38,360 nt of DNA from Oscillospiraceae bacterium. Lineage in GTDB: Bacteria > Bacillota > Clostridia > Oscillospirales > Acutalibacteraceae. The notes under the pieces are model-generated. The model did not search any database. It saw only the letters and a program-made list of their open reading frames with translations, and was not told the DNA's origin. Position numbers and translations under genes: made by a program. The stretch lies in the NCBI GenBank assembly GCA_015066215.1, contig SVOU01000003.1, positions 1 through 38,360 of the forward strand, given 5' to 3'. Each line of letters opens with the position of its first letter. The first letter of the stretch is position 1. Below, one piece after another: positions 8,800-15,535 of the stretch.

Positions 8800-9036
8800 T
8801 CAAGGAGCAGAAAACAGACCGAGCTGCGCGGCAAAAAAGGCTTCATCCTGTGGAGACAGCGCGGCGCAAAGATGAATGGCGCGCGCTCTGTCCAAACTGA
8901 AAATACCGATGATGGAACGTCCGTCCACACAGACGGCTCCCTGCGTCAACTCCACCGTTCCCTCAACACGGTCGCACAGATGCGCAAAATCGTGTGCCTT
9001 CGACGGCGTTGACAAAAAAATATCAGCTTGCAACAA
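8800..9036 (-). CDS. Small HPr-like protein without the usual phosphorylated histidine motif
   Basis: The protein has about 78 residues. The segment CVDGRSIIGIFSLDRARAIHL closely resembles the second half of HPr-fold proteins (the Ser-46 region, KSIMG-F-SL). The usual N-terminal phosphorylation motif GLHARPA is absent; in its place is STPSKAHDFAHLC. Such short HPr-like proteins occur widely in Clostridia and probably do not take part in PTS phosphotransfer; their job is unknown. I choose a TTG start because AAAGAGGTGA lies directly upstream, and an earlier GTG at 9078 would place that ribosome site inside the gene. A second TTG follows immediately. It has its own promoter and leads into the yihY-like gene. 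Confidence 0.7.
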   Translation of the reverse strand: MLQADIFLSTPSKAHDFAHLCDRVEGTVELTQGAVCVDGRSIIGIFSLDRARAIHLCAALSPQDEAFFAAQLGLFSAP

Positions 9037-9068
9037 GACGCTCACCTCTTTTGAAAGTATATAGTACC

Positions 9069-9097
9069 AGTATACCAAAAAAGTTGGAAAAATTCAA
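9069..9097 (-). promoter_or_regulatory. Promoter of the HPr-like/yihY operon
   Basis: On the minus strand the -35 TTGAAT and -10 TATACT are exactly 17 bases apart, about 32 bases before the TTG start. It is arranged back to back with the mtaB promoter, with -35 boxes only 7 bases apart. Confidence 0.75.
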
Positions 9098-9104
9098 CTG
9101 CCGC

Positions 9105-9133
9105 TTGAAAAAACCTCCGTTGTTCGGTATAAT
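9105..9133 (+). promoter_or_regulatory. Promoter of mtaB
   Basis: The -35 TTGAAA and a consensus -10 TATAAT are separated by 17 bases, 33 bases before the mtaB ATG. This is a near-ideal vegetative sigma-A promoter. Confidence 0.85.
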
Positions 9134-9166
9134 ATGACCGAGAAAGCCAAAAGGAGGGGGATACCG

Positions 9167-10462
9167 ATGCGCGCGCTGTTTTATACGTTGGGTTGCAAGG
9201 TCAATCAATATGAAACCGAAGCGATGAAATATCAGCTTGCCGAAGCGGGCTTTGAAACGGGACCGTATATCCTTGGCGAAGCGGTAGGGGACAGCGTCGT
9301 TGTCGTCAACTCCTGCACCGTCACCGCCGAGAGTGACCGCAAACTGCGTCAACTGTTGCGCCGTTGTCGCCGCGAAAATCCAGTCTGTACGCTGGTGGTG
9401 ACGGGCTGTATGCCACAGGCATTCCCTGAAAAGGCGGCAGAGCTGACCGAAGCAGATGTGGTGTTGGGCAACGCCCGCCGCAGTGAGCTTTTGCCGCGTA
9501 TACAAGCGGCACTGGCGGAAAAACGGCGTCAGGTGGCGGTGACAGACCACACCGCCGACTATGAGCCGCTGTTTATCACCACCTTTGAAGAACACACCCG
9601 CGCTTTTGTGAAGATCCAGGACGGCTGCAACCGTTTTTGCTCCTATTGCATCATTCCCTATGCCCGCGGTCGCGTGCGCTCCCGTCCGCTTGACGACCTC
9701 AAACGCGAACTCGAAGCGCTCGCCCAAAAAGGCTATCGTGAAGTGGTGCTGGTGGGTATCAACCTGACCGCCTACGGACAGGACATCGGGCTGTCGCTGT
9801 GCGACGCGGTGGAAACCGCCTGTGCGGTGGAAGATATTGCCCGCGTGCGGCTCGGCTCGCTCGAACCCGATATGCTCACCCCCGACGTCATTGCGCGGCT
9901 GGCGACACAAAAGAAGCTCTGCCCGCAATTTCACGTTGCGTTGCAAAGCGGCTGTGACGAAACCCTCAAACGTATGCGCCGCCGCTATGACACGGCGGAG
10001 TACCGTGAGGTTTGCCAAAATCTGCGCGCGGCGTTTCCCGATTGCGCCCTCACCACCGACGTGATGGTGGGCTTTGCAGGGGAGAGCGACGCGGAATTTG
10101 CCGCGTCGCTCGCCTTCGTGAAAGAAATCGGCTTTGCCAAGGTACACACCTTTGCCTATTCCCGCCGCGACGGCACGCCCGCCGCCAAAATGCAAGGGCA
10201 GGTGACCGCTGCCGAAAAATCCCGCCGCAGTCGCGAGATGATCGCGGTGGCGGATAAAACGGCGGCCGCCTATGCCGCTTCTTGGGTGGGCAGAGAAACC
10301 ACCGTGCTGGCGGAAACACCCCAGCCCGACGGCACCACCGTCGGCTATACCCCCGCATATTTGCCGACGACGGTCAACGCCGCCGTCCCTGCGGGTGAAA
10401 CGGTGCGGGTAAAAATCGTACGTGCCGACGGTGAGCAGGTGTTCGCAGATCTGCTGTGCTGA
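9167..10462 (+). CDS. mtaB: tRNA (N6-threonylcarbamoyladenosine(37)-C2) methylthiotransferase MtaB
   Basis: This 431-residue radical-SAM methylthiotransferase adds a methylthio group to t6A37 of tRNAs. The N-terminal UPF0004 domain holds the three cysteines of the auxiliary cluster (TLGCKVNQYE, VNSCTVTAESD, VTGCMPQ). The radical-SAM motif is CNRFCSYC in the line DGCNRFCSYCIIPYARGRVRSR. A TRAM-like tail ends the protein. The sequence TLGCKVNQYETE is typical of MtaB rather than MiaB. The start MRALFYT has a strong ribosome site (AAAGGAGGGG, 6 bases before); eleven codons upstream are open but overlap the promoter -10. A tRNA gene follows on the same strand. Confidence 0.93.
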   Translation: MRALFYTLGCKVNQYETEAMKYQLAEAGFETGPYILGEAVGDSVVVVNSCTVTAESDRKLRQLLRRCRRENPVCTLVVTGCMPQAFPEKAAELTEADVVLGNARRSELLPRIQAALAEKRRQVAVTDHTADYEPLFITTFEEHTRAFVKIQDGCNRFCSYCIIPYARGRVRSRPLDDLKRELEALAQKGYREVVLVGINLTAYGQDIGLSLCDAVETACAVEDIARVRLGSLEPDMLTPDVIARLATQKKLCPQFHVALQSGCDETLKRMRRRYDTAEYREVCQNLRAAFPDCALTTDVMVGFAGESDAEFAASLAFVKEIGFAKVHTFAYSRRDGTPAAKMQGQVTAAEKSRRSREMIAVADKTAAAYAASWVGRETTVLAETPQPDGTTVGYTPAYLPTTVNAAVPAGETVRVKIVRADGEQVFADLLC

Positions 10463-10493
10463 CGCTGTTTTTACGGGAAATCTCACAAAACCC

Positions 10494-10522
10494 TTGCCAA
10501 AACGCCCAAAAGGGTGTAAAAT
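10494..10522 (+). promoter_or_regulatory. Promoter of the tRNA-Arg gene
   Basis: The -35 TTGCCA and -10 TAAAAT are separated by exactly 17 bases. The predicted start near 10529 lies about 26 bases before the tRNA 5' end. No clear terminator separates mtaB from this site, so read-through from mtaB may also supply the tRNA. Confidence 0.65.
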
Positions 10523-10526
10523 AAGC

Positions 10527-10548
10527 GAGCCGCCCAAAAAGGCGGCTC
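10527..10548 (+). other. Hairpin at the 5' end of the pre-tRNA leader
   Basis: GAGCCGCC and GGCGGCTC form a perfect 8-bp stem with a 6-base loop (CAAAAA). It coincides with the predicted transcription start of the tRNA. No T run follows, so it is not a standard terminator of mtaB. A role in leader stability or processing is inferred. Confidence 0.5.
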
Positions 10549-10554
10549 CCATAT

Positions 10555-10631
10555 CCGCCCGTGGCGAAGCTGGATATCGCAGTGGATTCCGATTCCAAAG
10601 GCCGGGGGTTCGAATCCCTCCGGGCGGGCCA
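10555..10631 (+). tRNA. tRNA-Arg (anticodon CCG)
   Basis: A 77-base cloverleaf with an encoded CCA end. The acceptor stem CCGCCCG/CGGGCGG is perfect, discriminator G. The D stem is GCGA/TCGC with a 9-base loop containing GG. The anticodon loop TTCCGAT gives CCG at 10589-10591, with T33 and A37 in place. The T arm is GGGGG-TTCGAAT-CCCTC with one G-T pair. The outermost anticodon-stem pair (10582 with 10598) is a G-A mismatch. It would read CGG codons. Confidence 0.92.
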
Positions 10632-10632
10632 G

Positions 10633-10664
10633 AAAAACCGACTTGTTTCGACAAGTCGGTTTTT
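10633..10664 (+). terminator. Rho-independent terminator of the tRNA gene
   Basis: CCGACTTG and CAAGTCGG form a perfect 8-bp stem with loop TTTCGA, extended by an A5/T5 run on each side. It begins one base after the tRNA CCA. Confidence 0.88.
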
Positions 10665-10672
10665 CAACTAAA

Positions 10673-10843
10673 ACCACCCTTTCGGGTGGGTGAAATATTG
10701 CTCCGCAATGTGAAATACTCACTTCGCTCGTGTGAAATCGCTGCGGCGGTGGGTGGATTTAATTTCACATTTTGCTTTAGCAAAATATTTCACCAAAGGC
10801 GTAAGCCTTTGATTTCACCGTGAGCGTTCGCGAACGATTTCAC
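10673..10843. repeat. Hairpin array punctuated by GTGAAAT and ATTTCAC heptamers
   Basis: GTGAAAT occurs at 10690, 10710 and 10732; its reverse complement ATTTCAC occurs at 10762, 10787, 10812 and 10837. Between heptamers lie short hairpins: CCACCC/GGGTGG, ATTGC/GCAAT, ATTTTGC/GCAAAAT, CAAAGGC/GCCTTTG and the palindrome CGTTCGCGAACG; the pairings around 10717-10748 are weak. The last four heptamers are spaced exactly 25 bases apart. The whole forms a large dyad in which left heptamers can pair with right ones around stacked hairpins. It is not a CRISPR array: no spacers and the repeat is only 7 bases. I know no name for it; it may be a structured RNA or a small non-coding mobile repeat. Confidence 0.7.
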
Positions 10844-10854
10844 TTAAAATATGT

Positions 10855-10880
10855 AGGGGTTCGAACATACGGGCCAAAAA
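10855..10880 (+). other. Possible tRNA 3'-end remnant
   Basis: This stretch contains AGGGGTTCGAA, then GGGCCA and an A run. The intact tRNA-Arg nearby has GGGGGTTCGAA, then GGGCGGGCCA and an A run. It could be a decayed tRNA end or one arm of an old integration site; chance similarity is possible. Confidence 0.25.
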
Positions 10881-10923
10881 TTAAAAAAGCATCTAATTTA
10901 CACTACCCTTCCAAAAAAGAAAG

Positions 10924-10952
10924 ACACCACCGCAAGGTGGTGTTTTTCTTTT
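10924..10952. terminator. Rho-independent terminator-like hairpin
   Basis: ACACCACC and GGTGGTGT form a perfect 8-bp stem closed by a GCAA tetraloop and followed by TTTTCTTTT. It would end any transcript reading through the hairpin array. Confidence 0.8.
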
Positions 10953-11100
10953 CCGCACGGAGAGATTTGTACAAAAGAACAAACGGTATATCGTAGCGGA
11001 AGGCGTCCTCTTTTTGCTAAAAATGCTATACAAATAGGATAAAAATGGTTCTACGCAGCGAAAAAAGTCTGATTTTGCACAATAGTCGTCTAATATTACG

Positions 11101-11130
11101 ATGACAAGTGGAAGCGCCGCGTGTTATACT
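11101..11130 (+). promoter_or_regulatory. Candidate promoter of the surface-module lipoprotein cluster
   Basis: The -35 ATGACA and -10 TATACT are separated by 18 bases. The start near 11137 would give a 5' leader of about 165 bases before the ATG at 11303. An 8-bp dyad (AAGCGCCG at 11112 and CGGCGCTT at 11181) flanks the -10. Confidence 0.5.
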
Positions 11131-11137
11131 AATAAAT

Positions 11138-11169
11138 ACAAAAAGATGGGTCAAACTATTTCTTTTTGT
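11138..11169 (+). other. Hairpin at the start of the 5' leader
   Basis: ACAAAAAGA and TCTTTTTGT form a perfect 9-bp stem with a 14-base loop, beginning within a base or two of the predicted transcription start. It may stabilise the messenger end or act as an attenuator. The stem is A/T-rich, so it is weak. Confidence 0.35.
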
Positions 11170-11302
11170 GCAGATTGCCACGGCGCTTGCGCGAAAAGCG
11201 GAGAAATCCACCTTGATACGTACGTTTTCTCGTGTGAAGCCGCGAATCTGAAAATGGTATAGTCCCAAAACTGTGACCTTTATCACAAAAGGAGGAAGAA
11301 TT

Positions 11303-12139
11303 ATGAAAAGAAAAGTATGGGCATTGATGGCAATGTTGTTGGTGTTCGCGTTGCTGGTGACCGGCTGCGGTGAAGCGGATACCACCGGCGGCACTACCAC
11401 GACCACCTCGTCGACGACTGCCGCCAACAACGGTGACAGCACCACCACGACGGAAGCGGCTACCACTACCACGACGGAAGCCACCACCACCACGACCACG
11501 ACCGCCACGCAGATTCAACTGCCGACGCTCGATCCCGCTACTTACAGAGCGAGTGATCTGCTGATGGATATGCTGCAAGAGGGCGAAGTGCCCGAGGATG
11601 CGCTGTGGAAGCCCGTTTTCCTGGATGCCAACTGCATCAGCGGCTGGAAAGAAATGTATGCTGTCACCGAGACCTTCTCGATGAAGGTGGTCGACTTCGC
11701 GCTGCCCTTTGTGTATCCTTCTACTGACAACAACGGTTTGATTCTCAACGCCAACCAGTGGGCTTCTGACAGCGCCTATTGGGATAAAGCGGGCGTTGCG
11801 TTCTACTGCCCCGGCCGTTGCCAAGCAGTGTTGCGCGGAAGCGACAAAAACGGCAAGATCGCGGCGGCATCGGATACCAACGCCGACGCGCTGACCAAGA
11901 CCGAAGGCCGCATTGAGATCTATCTCAACGACGAGCTGATCTGGCCGACTGACAAGGACTTTGCGATTGTCAACTCCACCACGGCTATCGACTTCCCCGA
12001 AATCGAACTGGACCTCTATCCCGGTGACGTCGTGGTTATCGCAGGCTACGGTGCAAAGCCCGGCGAGGATATCCGCGCCAACACCAACGGCACGTGGGAA
12101 AACCACATCCTGTTGGATCCCGTGATGGAGATTAAGTGA
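11303..12139 (+). CDS. Lipoprotein with one unrecognised surface module (type B)
   Basis: This 278-residue protein has a lipoprotein signal (LLVTGC, lipid-attached C22), a threonine-rich linker at about residues 28-75, and one ~195-residue module from about residue 81. The module shares landmark motifs with copies in the two other module genes of the cluster: SDLLM-LQEGEV, GWKEM, LNANQWA, YWDKAG, RIEIYLNDELIWPTDKDF, DFPEIELDL-PGD, GYGAKPGEDI and LLDPVME. I do not recognise it as a named family; beta-rich folding and glycan binding are inferred. The start follows GGAGGA by 6 bases. It is the first gene of the cluster and probably a membrane-tethered display of a single module. Confidence 0.85.
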   Translation: MKRKVWALMAMLLVFALLVTGCGEADTTGGTTTTTSSTTAANNGDSTTTTEAATTTTTEATTTTTTTATQIQLPTLDPATYRASDLLMDMLQEGEVPEDALWKPVFLDANCISGWKEMYAVTETFSMKVVDFALPFVYPSTDNNGLILNANQWASDSAYWDKAGVAFYCPGRCQAVLRGSDKNGKIAAASDTNADALTKTEGRIEIYLNDELIWPTDKDFAIVNSTTAIDFPEIELDLYPGDVVVIAGYGAKPGEDIRANTNGTWENHILLDPVMEIK

Positions 12140-12173
12140 TCTATACTTATTAGGTATCGAGGGAGTGTGTGTG

Positions 12174-12304
12174 ATGATGTTTCGCGTACTGTGCAAACGC
12201 CTGTTGCCGATGATGCTTGCGGCAGGGCTGCTGTTGACCGGTTGTGGCGGCGCCGACAATACCGATGCCACCACGACTACAACCGGCAAGGAAAACGGCA
12301 CCAC
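12174..12304 (+). repeat. Signal-peptide cassette, copy 1 (with 13776-13906)
   Basis: The first 131 bases of this gene match those of the GH32 gene at all but four positions, and the match stops sharply inside the linker. The copies encode the same 24-residue lipoprotein signal and the first linker residues. Confidence 0.9.
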
Positions 12305-13667
12305 AGCAACGACGCGGACCCCGTCCACCGGCATTGACCCTGACAAAAACAACCTGAAAGTGTTGTTTGTGGGTAACAGCTTCACCGAAATGAACAATAT
12401 GCCCAATATGTTTAAGAAGCTGGTCGAAAAAGCAGGTTACACGGTCACGGTAGATATGATCGCTTGGGGCGGCTGCACGCTGACGCGCTATGCCGACCCT
12501 AACGACGATGCCGGTGCAGCTTTCCGTGGAAAACTTGCGACGAGCCCGGACATTGTGTTTCTGCAGGATCATTCGACGGCGATCACTTCGGAAGACCGCC
12601 AAAATGAACATATTGAGGCTGTAAAAACGCTGGATGAAATGGTTCGTGCCAAAGGCGGAAAGAGTATTGTGCTTGCCCGTGCAGGCTGGAATCATAACTG
12701 TGTCAGCATACCTCCGTCCGAACAGAACGCCGAAGTTCTGAAACTCTCAAAAAGAGCCGGCGAAGCAATCGGTGGAGCACCGATTGCCGACGTTGCCTCG
12801 GCTTACGAATACGTGCGTCAGAATTTTGCGGATATCAACCTGTATTCCTCTGATGACGAGCATCCCAGCAAGATCGGCAGTTTCCTGACTGCTTGTGTGG
12901 CGTTTTCTACGCTGTATGATCACTCGCCGGTTGGCTTGTATAATGCCGGCTTGAATGATTCGGTGACCAATACGTTGCAGCAGGTAGCTGCACACGTGGT
13001 CTTTGGTCTTGAGGTGACGCCGCCCGATCCCGATTCGGATTCCGAGAGCACCAATGCTACTCCGTTGCCCGCAGGTACTTACAGCGCCGCCGAGAGCTTG
13101 AAAAAGTCGCTGGCCGCCGGTGACGTTCTGATGGATGAACCGTGGGTGCCTGTGTATTGCGACAAGGCCCGTGTAAATTGGGAGGTTATGCAGACCGGCA
13201 AGGAGACCTTCTCCTTCAAGGCTACCGATTGGGCGCTGCCTTACGTGCATCCGAAAGCTGACGGGGGCGTGGTTCTTAATGCCAACCAGTGGGCCGACGG
13301 TGGCTCCTGGTGGGATAGGGCCGGTATTATCTTTACTGCCCCTGCCGATCAGGACGTAATTCTCACTTCCGGAGATATCAAAACCATTTCCGCCGGAGGT
13401 GCCGGACAGTTGACTACCACAGAGGCCCGCGTTGCTATCTATTTGAACGGCACCAAAATTTGGCCTGCCGACGCTGACTATGCGGCAATCAACCGGAATA
13501 CCAGCGTCAACTTCCCGGAGCTGCCCTTGAGCTTGAAAAAGGGTGACATGATCGCTATTGAGGGTTATGGTGCTGTTCCCGGCGGAAAGATCACCGACAG
13601 CGTCAACAGCGCTTGGAACAACCAGGTGATCATGGATCCGGTCATCGTCGTACCCGACGACAAGTGA
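12174..13667 (+). CDS. SGNH-hydrolase lipoprotein with C-terminal surface module (type B)
   Basis: This 497-residue lipoprotein (LLLTGC, C24) has a short Thr-rich linker, an SGNH-hydrolase domain at about residues 60-260, and a module from about residue 302 to the end. The hydrolase shows block I GNSFTE (nucleophile S69), WGGCTL, QDHS, and a C-terminal DDEH (D227, H230), so the catalytic set appears complete. Such enzymes deacylate glycans or esters; the substrate here is unknown. The module has NANQWADGGSWWDRAG, RVAIYLNGTKIWPADADY, FPELPLSLKKGD and GYGAVPGGKI. Tandem ATGs follow GAGGGAG. The first 131 bases are almost identical to the start of the GH32 gene. Confidence 0.85.
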   Translation: MMFRVLCKRLLPMMLAAGLLLTGCGGADNTDATTTTTGKENGTTATTRTPSTGIDPDKNNLKVLFVGNSFTEMNNMPNMFKKLVEKAGYTVTVDMIAWGGCTLTRYADPNDDAGAAFRGKLATSPDIVFLQDHSTAITSEDRQNEHIEAVKTLDEMVRAKGGKSIVLARAGWNHNCVSIPPSEQNAEVLKLSKRAGEAIGGAPIADVASAYEYVRQNFADINLYSSDDEHPSKIGSFLTACVAFSTLYDHSPVGLYNAGLNDSVTNTLQQVAAHVVFGLEVTPPDPDSDSESTNATPLPAGTYSAAESLKKSLAAGDVLMDEPWVPVYCDKARVNWEVMQTGKETFSFKATDWALPYVHPKADGGVVLNANQWADGGSWWDRAGIIFTAPADQDVILTSGDIKTISAGGAGQLTTTEARVAIYLNGTKIWPADADYAAINRNTSVNFPELPLSLKKGDMIAIEGYGAVPGGKITDSVNSAWNNQVIMDPVIVVPDDK

Positions 13668-13717
13668 TTCTGATACCAACCTCGCCAACGCGGGAGTCTG
13701 GCAAAAAACATATTCTC

Positions 13718-13741
13718 TTGAATCTCGTGATGTAGATTCAA
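13718..13741. promoter_or_regulatory. Perfect inverted repeat upstream of the GH32 gene
   Basis: TTGAATCT and AGATTCAA are perfect 8-base inverted halves separated by 8 bases, about 35 bases before the GH32 start. It could be an operator or a small hairpin. The gap 13668-13775 contains no clear promoter. Confidence 0.4.
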
Positions 13742-13775
13742 AAACCTATTCTATTGACAAGGAAGGGGGTGCGCG

Positions 13776-13906
13776 ATGATGTTTCGCGTACTGTGCAAAC
13801 GCCTGTTGCCGATGATGCTTGCGGCAGGGCTGCTGTTGACCGGTTGTGGCGGCGCTGACGATACCGATGCCACCGTGACTACAACCGGCAAGGAAAACGG
13901 CACCAC
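13776..13906 (+). repeat. Signal-peptide cassette, copy 2 (with 12174-12304)
   Basis: It differs from the copy at 12174 at four positions in 131 bases. After this point the two genes are unrelated, which points to recent duplication or gene conversion of the export signal. Confidence 0.9.
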
Positions 13907-15515
13907 CTCCACCACTGCTGCATCAACCGCAGCAAACGGTTCCGAGGGATCGACTACCGCGACCGACGGTGACGGCAGTATTTCTACCGGCGGCGATAGT
14001 TCCGTGACGTCGACCACCTCGACGACCAAAACCACCGCCACCACCAAGCCTACCACCGTTGCGTTCAAAAACGCCCTCAAAAACACGGTGAAGGGCAACT
14101 TCTCCACCGATCCGCTCCAAGCGGACGGCGAACTGTACGGCGAAGCAAACCGCAACCAGTTCCATTACAGCACCAAATTCGGTTGGGGTAACGACCCCAA
14201 CGGCTTGGTGTATTATGACGGCGAGTGGCACCTGTTCTATCAACATAACACGGAGTCCAACTATTTTGGCCGTTGCTGGTGGGGCCACGCGGTGAGCAAA
14301 GACCTGCTCCATTGGGAAGAACTTGCCCCCGCTCTTGCGCCTACCGACAAGTATAACATCTGGTCGGGTAGCTGTGTTGTGGACAAAAACGACACCACAG
14401 GCTTCTTTGACGGCGGCTCGGGTCTGGTGGCAATGTTCACCTATGCCGAAACCAACAACAATCAGTGCCAAGGTATTGCATACAGCAAAGACAAGGGACG
14501 CACGTGGACGATGATCGAAGAGCCGGTGCTCTATACCGACGGCGAGCAAGCCTTCCGCGATCCCAAGGTATTCTGGCACGAGGAGAGCGGCAAATGGATC
14601 GCCATTATTGCGGGCGGTCAGGTGCGTATCTATTCCTCGCCCAATCTGCAGGATTGGACACTGGAATGCAAGCCCTCCATCTGGACGGAATGCCCCGATA
14701 TGTTCAAGATGAAGGTCGAAGGCACCAACGAGACCAAATGGGTCATCAGCCTTGCAGGCAAAGGCTTTGTCGTCGGTGACTTTGACGGCAAGACCTTTAC
14801 CCCGCTGACCGGCTCCGTTATGGATGAGGACAGTCCCGACCGCTATGCGGGTCAGACCTTCTTTAACGCGCCCAACGGCCGCCGCATCGAGATGGTGTGG
14901 TTCGGTAGTTGGACTTATGGCACCGAGTTGGCGACGATGCTCCCGGGCAACGCCGTCTACTCTCTGCCCGTCGAGCTGTCGCTGGTGAAAAACGGCAACG
15001 ACTACAAGATCGTGCGCACGCCGGTCAAAGAAATTGACGCCTTGCGCGGTGAAAAGGTTTTCTCTGCGAAAAACGGCTACGTGAAAGCGGGTTCCGCCAA
15101 CCTGTTCAAGGATATTGCGGCGAAAACGCTGGATATCGAGCTCACCTTCGTGCCCAAGGGCGACGAAGTGATCGGTTTCAAGTTCCGCACAGGCACCGAT
15201 CAAGAAGTGGTCGTCAGCTACGATTGCAGCAAGAATAAGTTGTACGTTGACCGCAGCAAAACGGTCAGCAAGCCCAAGATCAAATCCTTCACTCGCAAAT
15301 ACAACACCGTCATTGAGCCTGATGCCAACGGCGAAGTCACCCTGCGTATTATGCTCGACTGGAACGGCGTTGAGATCTTTGCCAACGACGGCACTGTTAT
15401 GAGCGCGCTGTTGCTGCCCGACAAAGCGGCAGACGACGTTGAATTCTACGTCGAAAACGGCACGGCACAAATTGTTTCCCTTGACGCATGGCGCGTTAAA
15501 TCCATTTGGAAATAA
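13776..15515 (+). CDS. GH32 family beta-fructosidase (levanase/inulinase-like) lipoprotein
   Basis: This 579-residue lipoprotein (LLLTGC, C24) has a Ser/Thr-rich linker to about residue 100, a five-bladed beta-propeller GH32 catalytic domain from about residue 125, and a C-terminal beta-sandwich ending near residue 575. The three GH32 motifs are intact: WGNDPNG with nucleophile D140, FRDPK with D262, and TECPD with acid/base E305. The enzyme should hydrolyse beta-fructosides such as levan, inulin or sucrose; which one cannot be told from sequence alone. The lipid anchor places it on the outer face of the membrane. It lacks the surface module of its neighbours but shares a near-identical signal sequence with the SGNH gene. 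AAGGAAGGGGG precedes its tandem ATGs. Confidence 0.93.
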   Translation: MMFRVLCKRLLPMMLAAGLLLTGCGGADDTDATVTTTGKENGTTSTTAASTAANGSEGSTTATDGDGSISTGGDSSVTSTTSTTKTTATTKPTTVAFKNALKNTVKGNFSTDPLQADGELYGEANRNQFHYSTKFGWGNDPNGLVYYDGEWHLFYQHNTESNYFGRCWWGHAVSKDLLHWEELAPALAPTDKYNIWSGSCVVDKNDTTGFFDGGSGLVAMFTYAETNNNQCQGIAYSKDKGRTWTMIEEPVLYTDGEQAFRDPKVFWHEESGKWIAIIAGGQVRIYSSPNLQDWTLECKPSIWTECPDMFKMKVEGTNETKWVISLAGKGFVVGDFDGKTFTPLTGSVMDEDSPDRYAGQTFFNAPNGRRIEMVWFGSWTYGTELATMLPGNAVYSLPVELSLVKNGNDYKIVRTPVKEIDALRGEKVFSAKNGYVKAGSANLFKDIAAKTLDIELTFVPKGDEVIGFKFRTGTDQEVVVSYDCSKNKLYVDRSKTVSKPKIKSFTRKYNTVIEPDANGEVTLRIMLDWNGVEIFANDGTVMSALLLPDKAADDVEFYVENGTAQIVSLDAWRVKSIWK

Positions 15516-15535
15516 ATATATAGGAGGAAAACGGA

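Noticed and set aside
9023-10654. Minus-strand open frame of 543 codons covering mtaB and the tRNA
   Set aside because: It is antisense to mtaB and runs through a tRNA gene and three promoters, so it is not a plausible gene.
10422-10823. Plus-strand open frame across the tRNA-Arg and hairpin array
   Set aside because: It overlaps the end of mtaB, a tRNA and a terminator; its composition reflects those elements.
10690-10843. CRISPR array
   Set aside because: The regularly spaced repeat is only 7 bases, changes orientation half-way, and the intervals are hairpins rather than unique spacers; no cas genes are nearby.
11156-12406. Minus-strand open frames opposite the threonine-rich linker of the first lipoprotein
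   Set aside because: The valine- and glycine-rich translations are the mirror of threonine codons; no start signals are seen.
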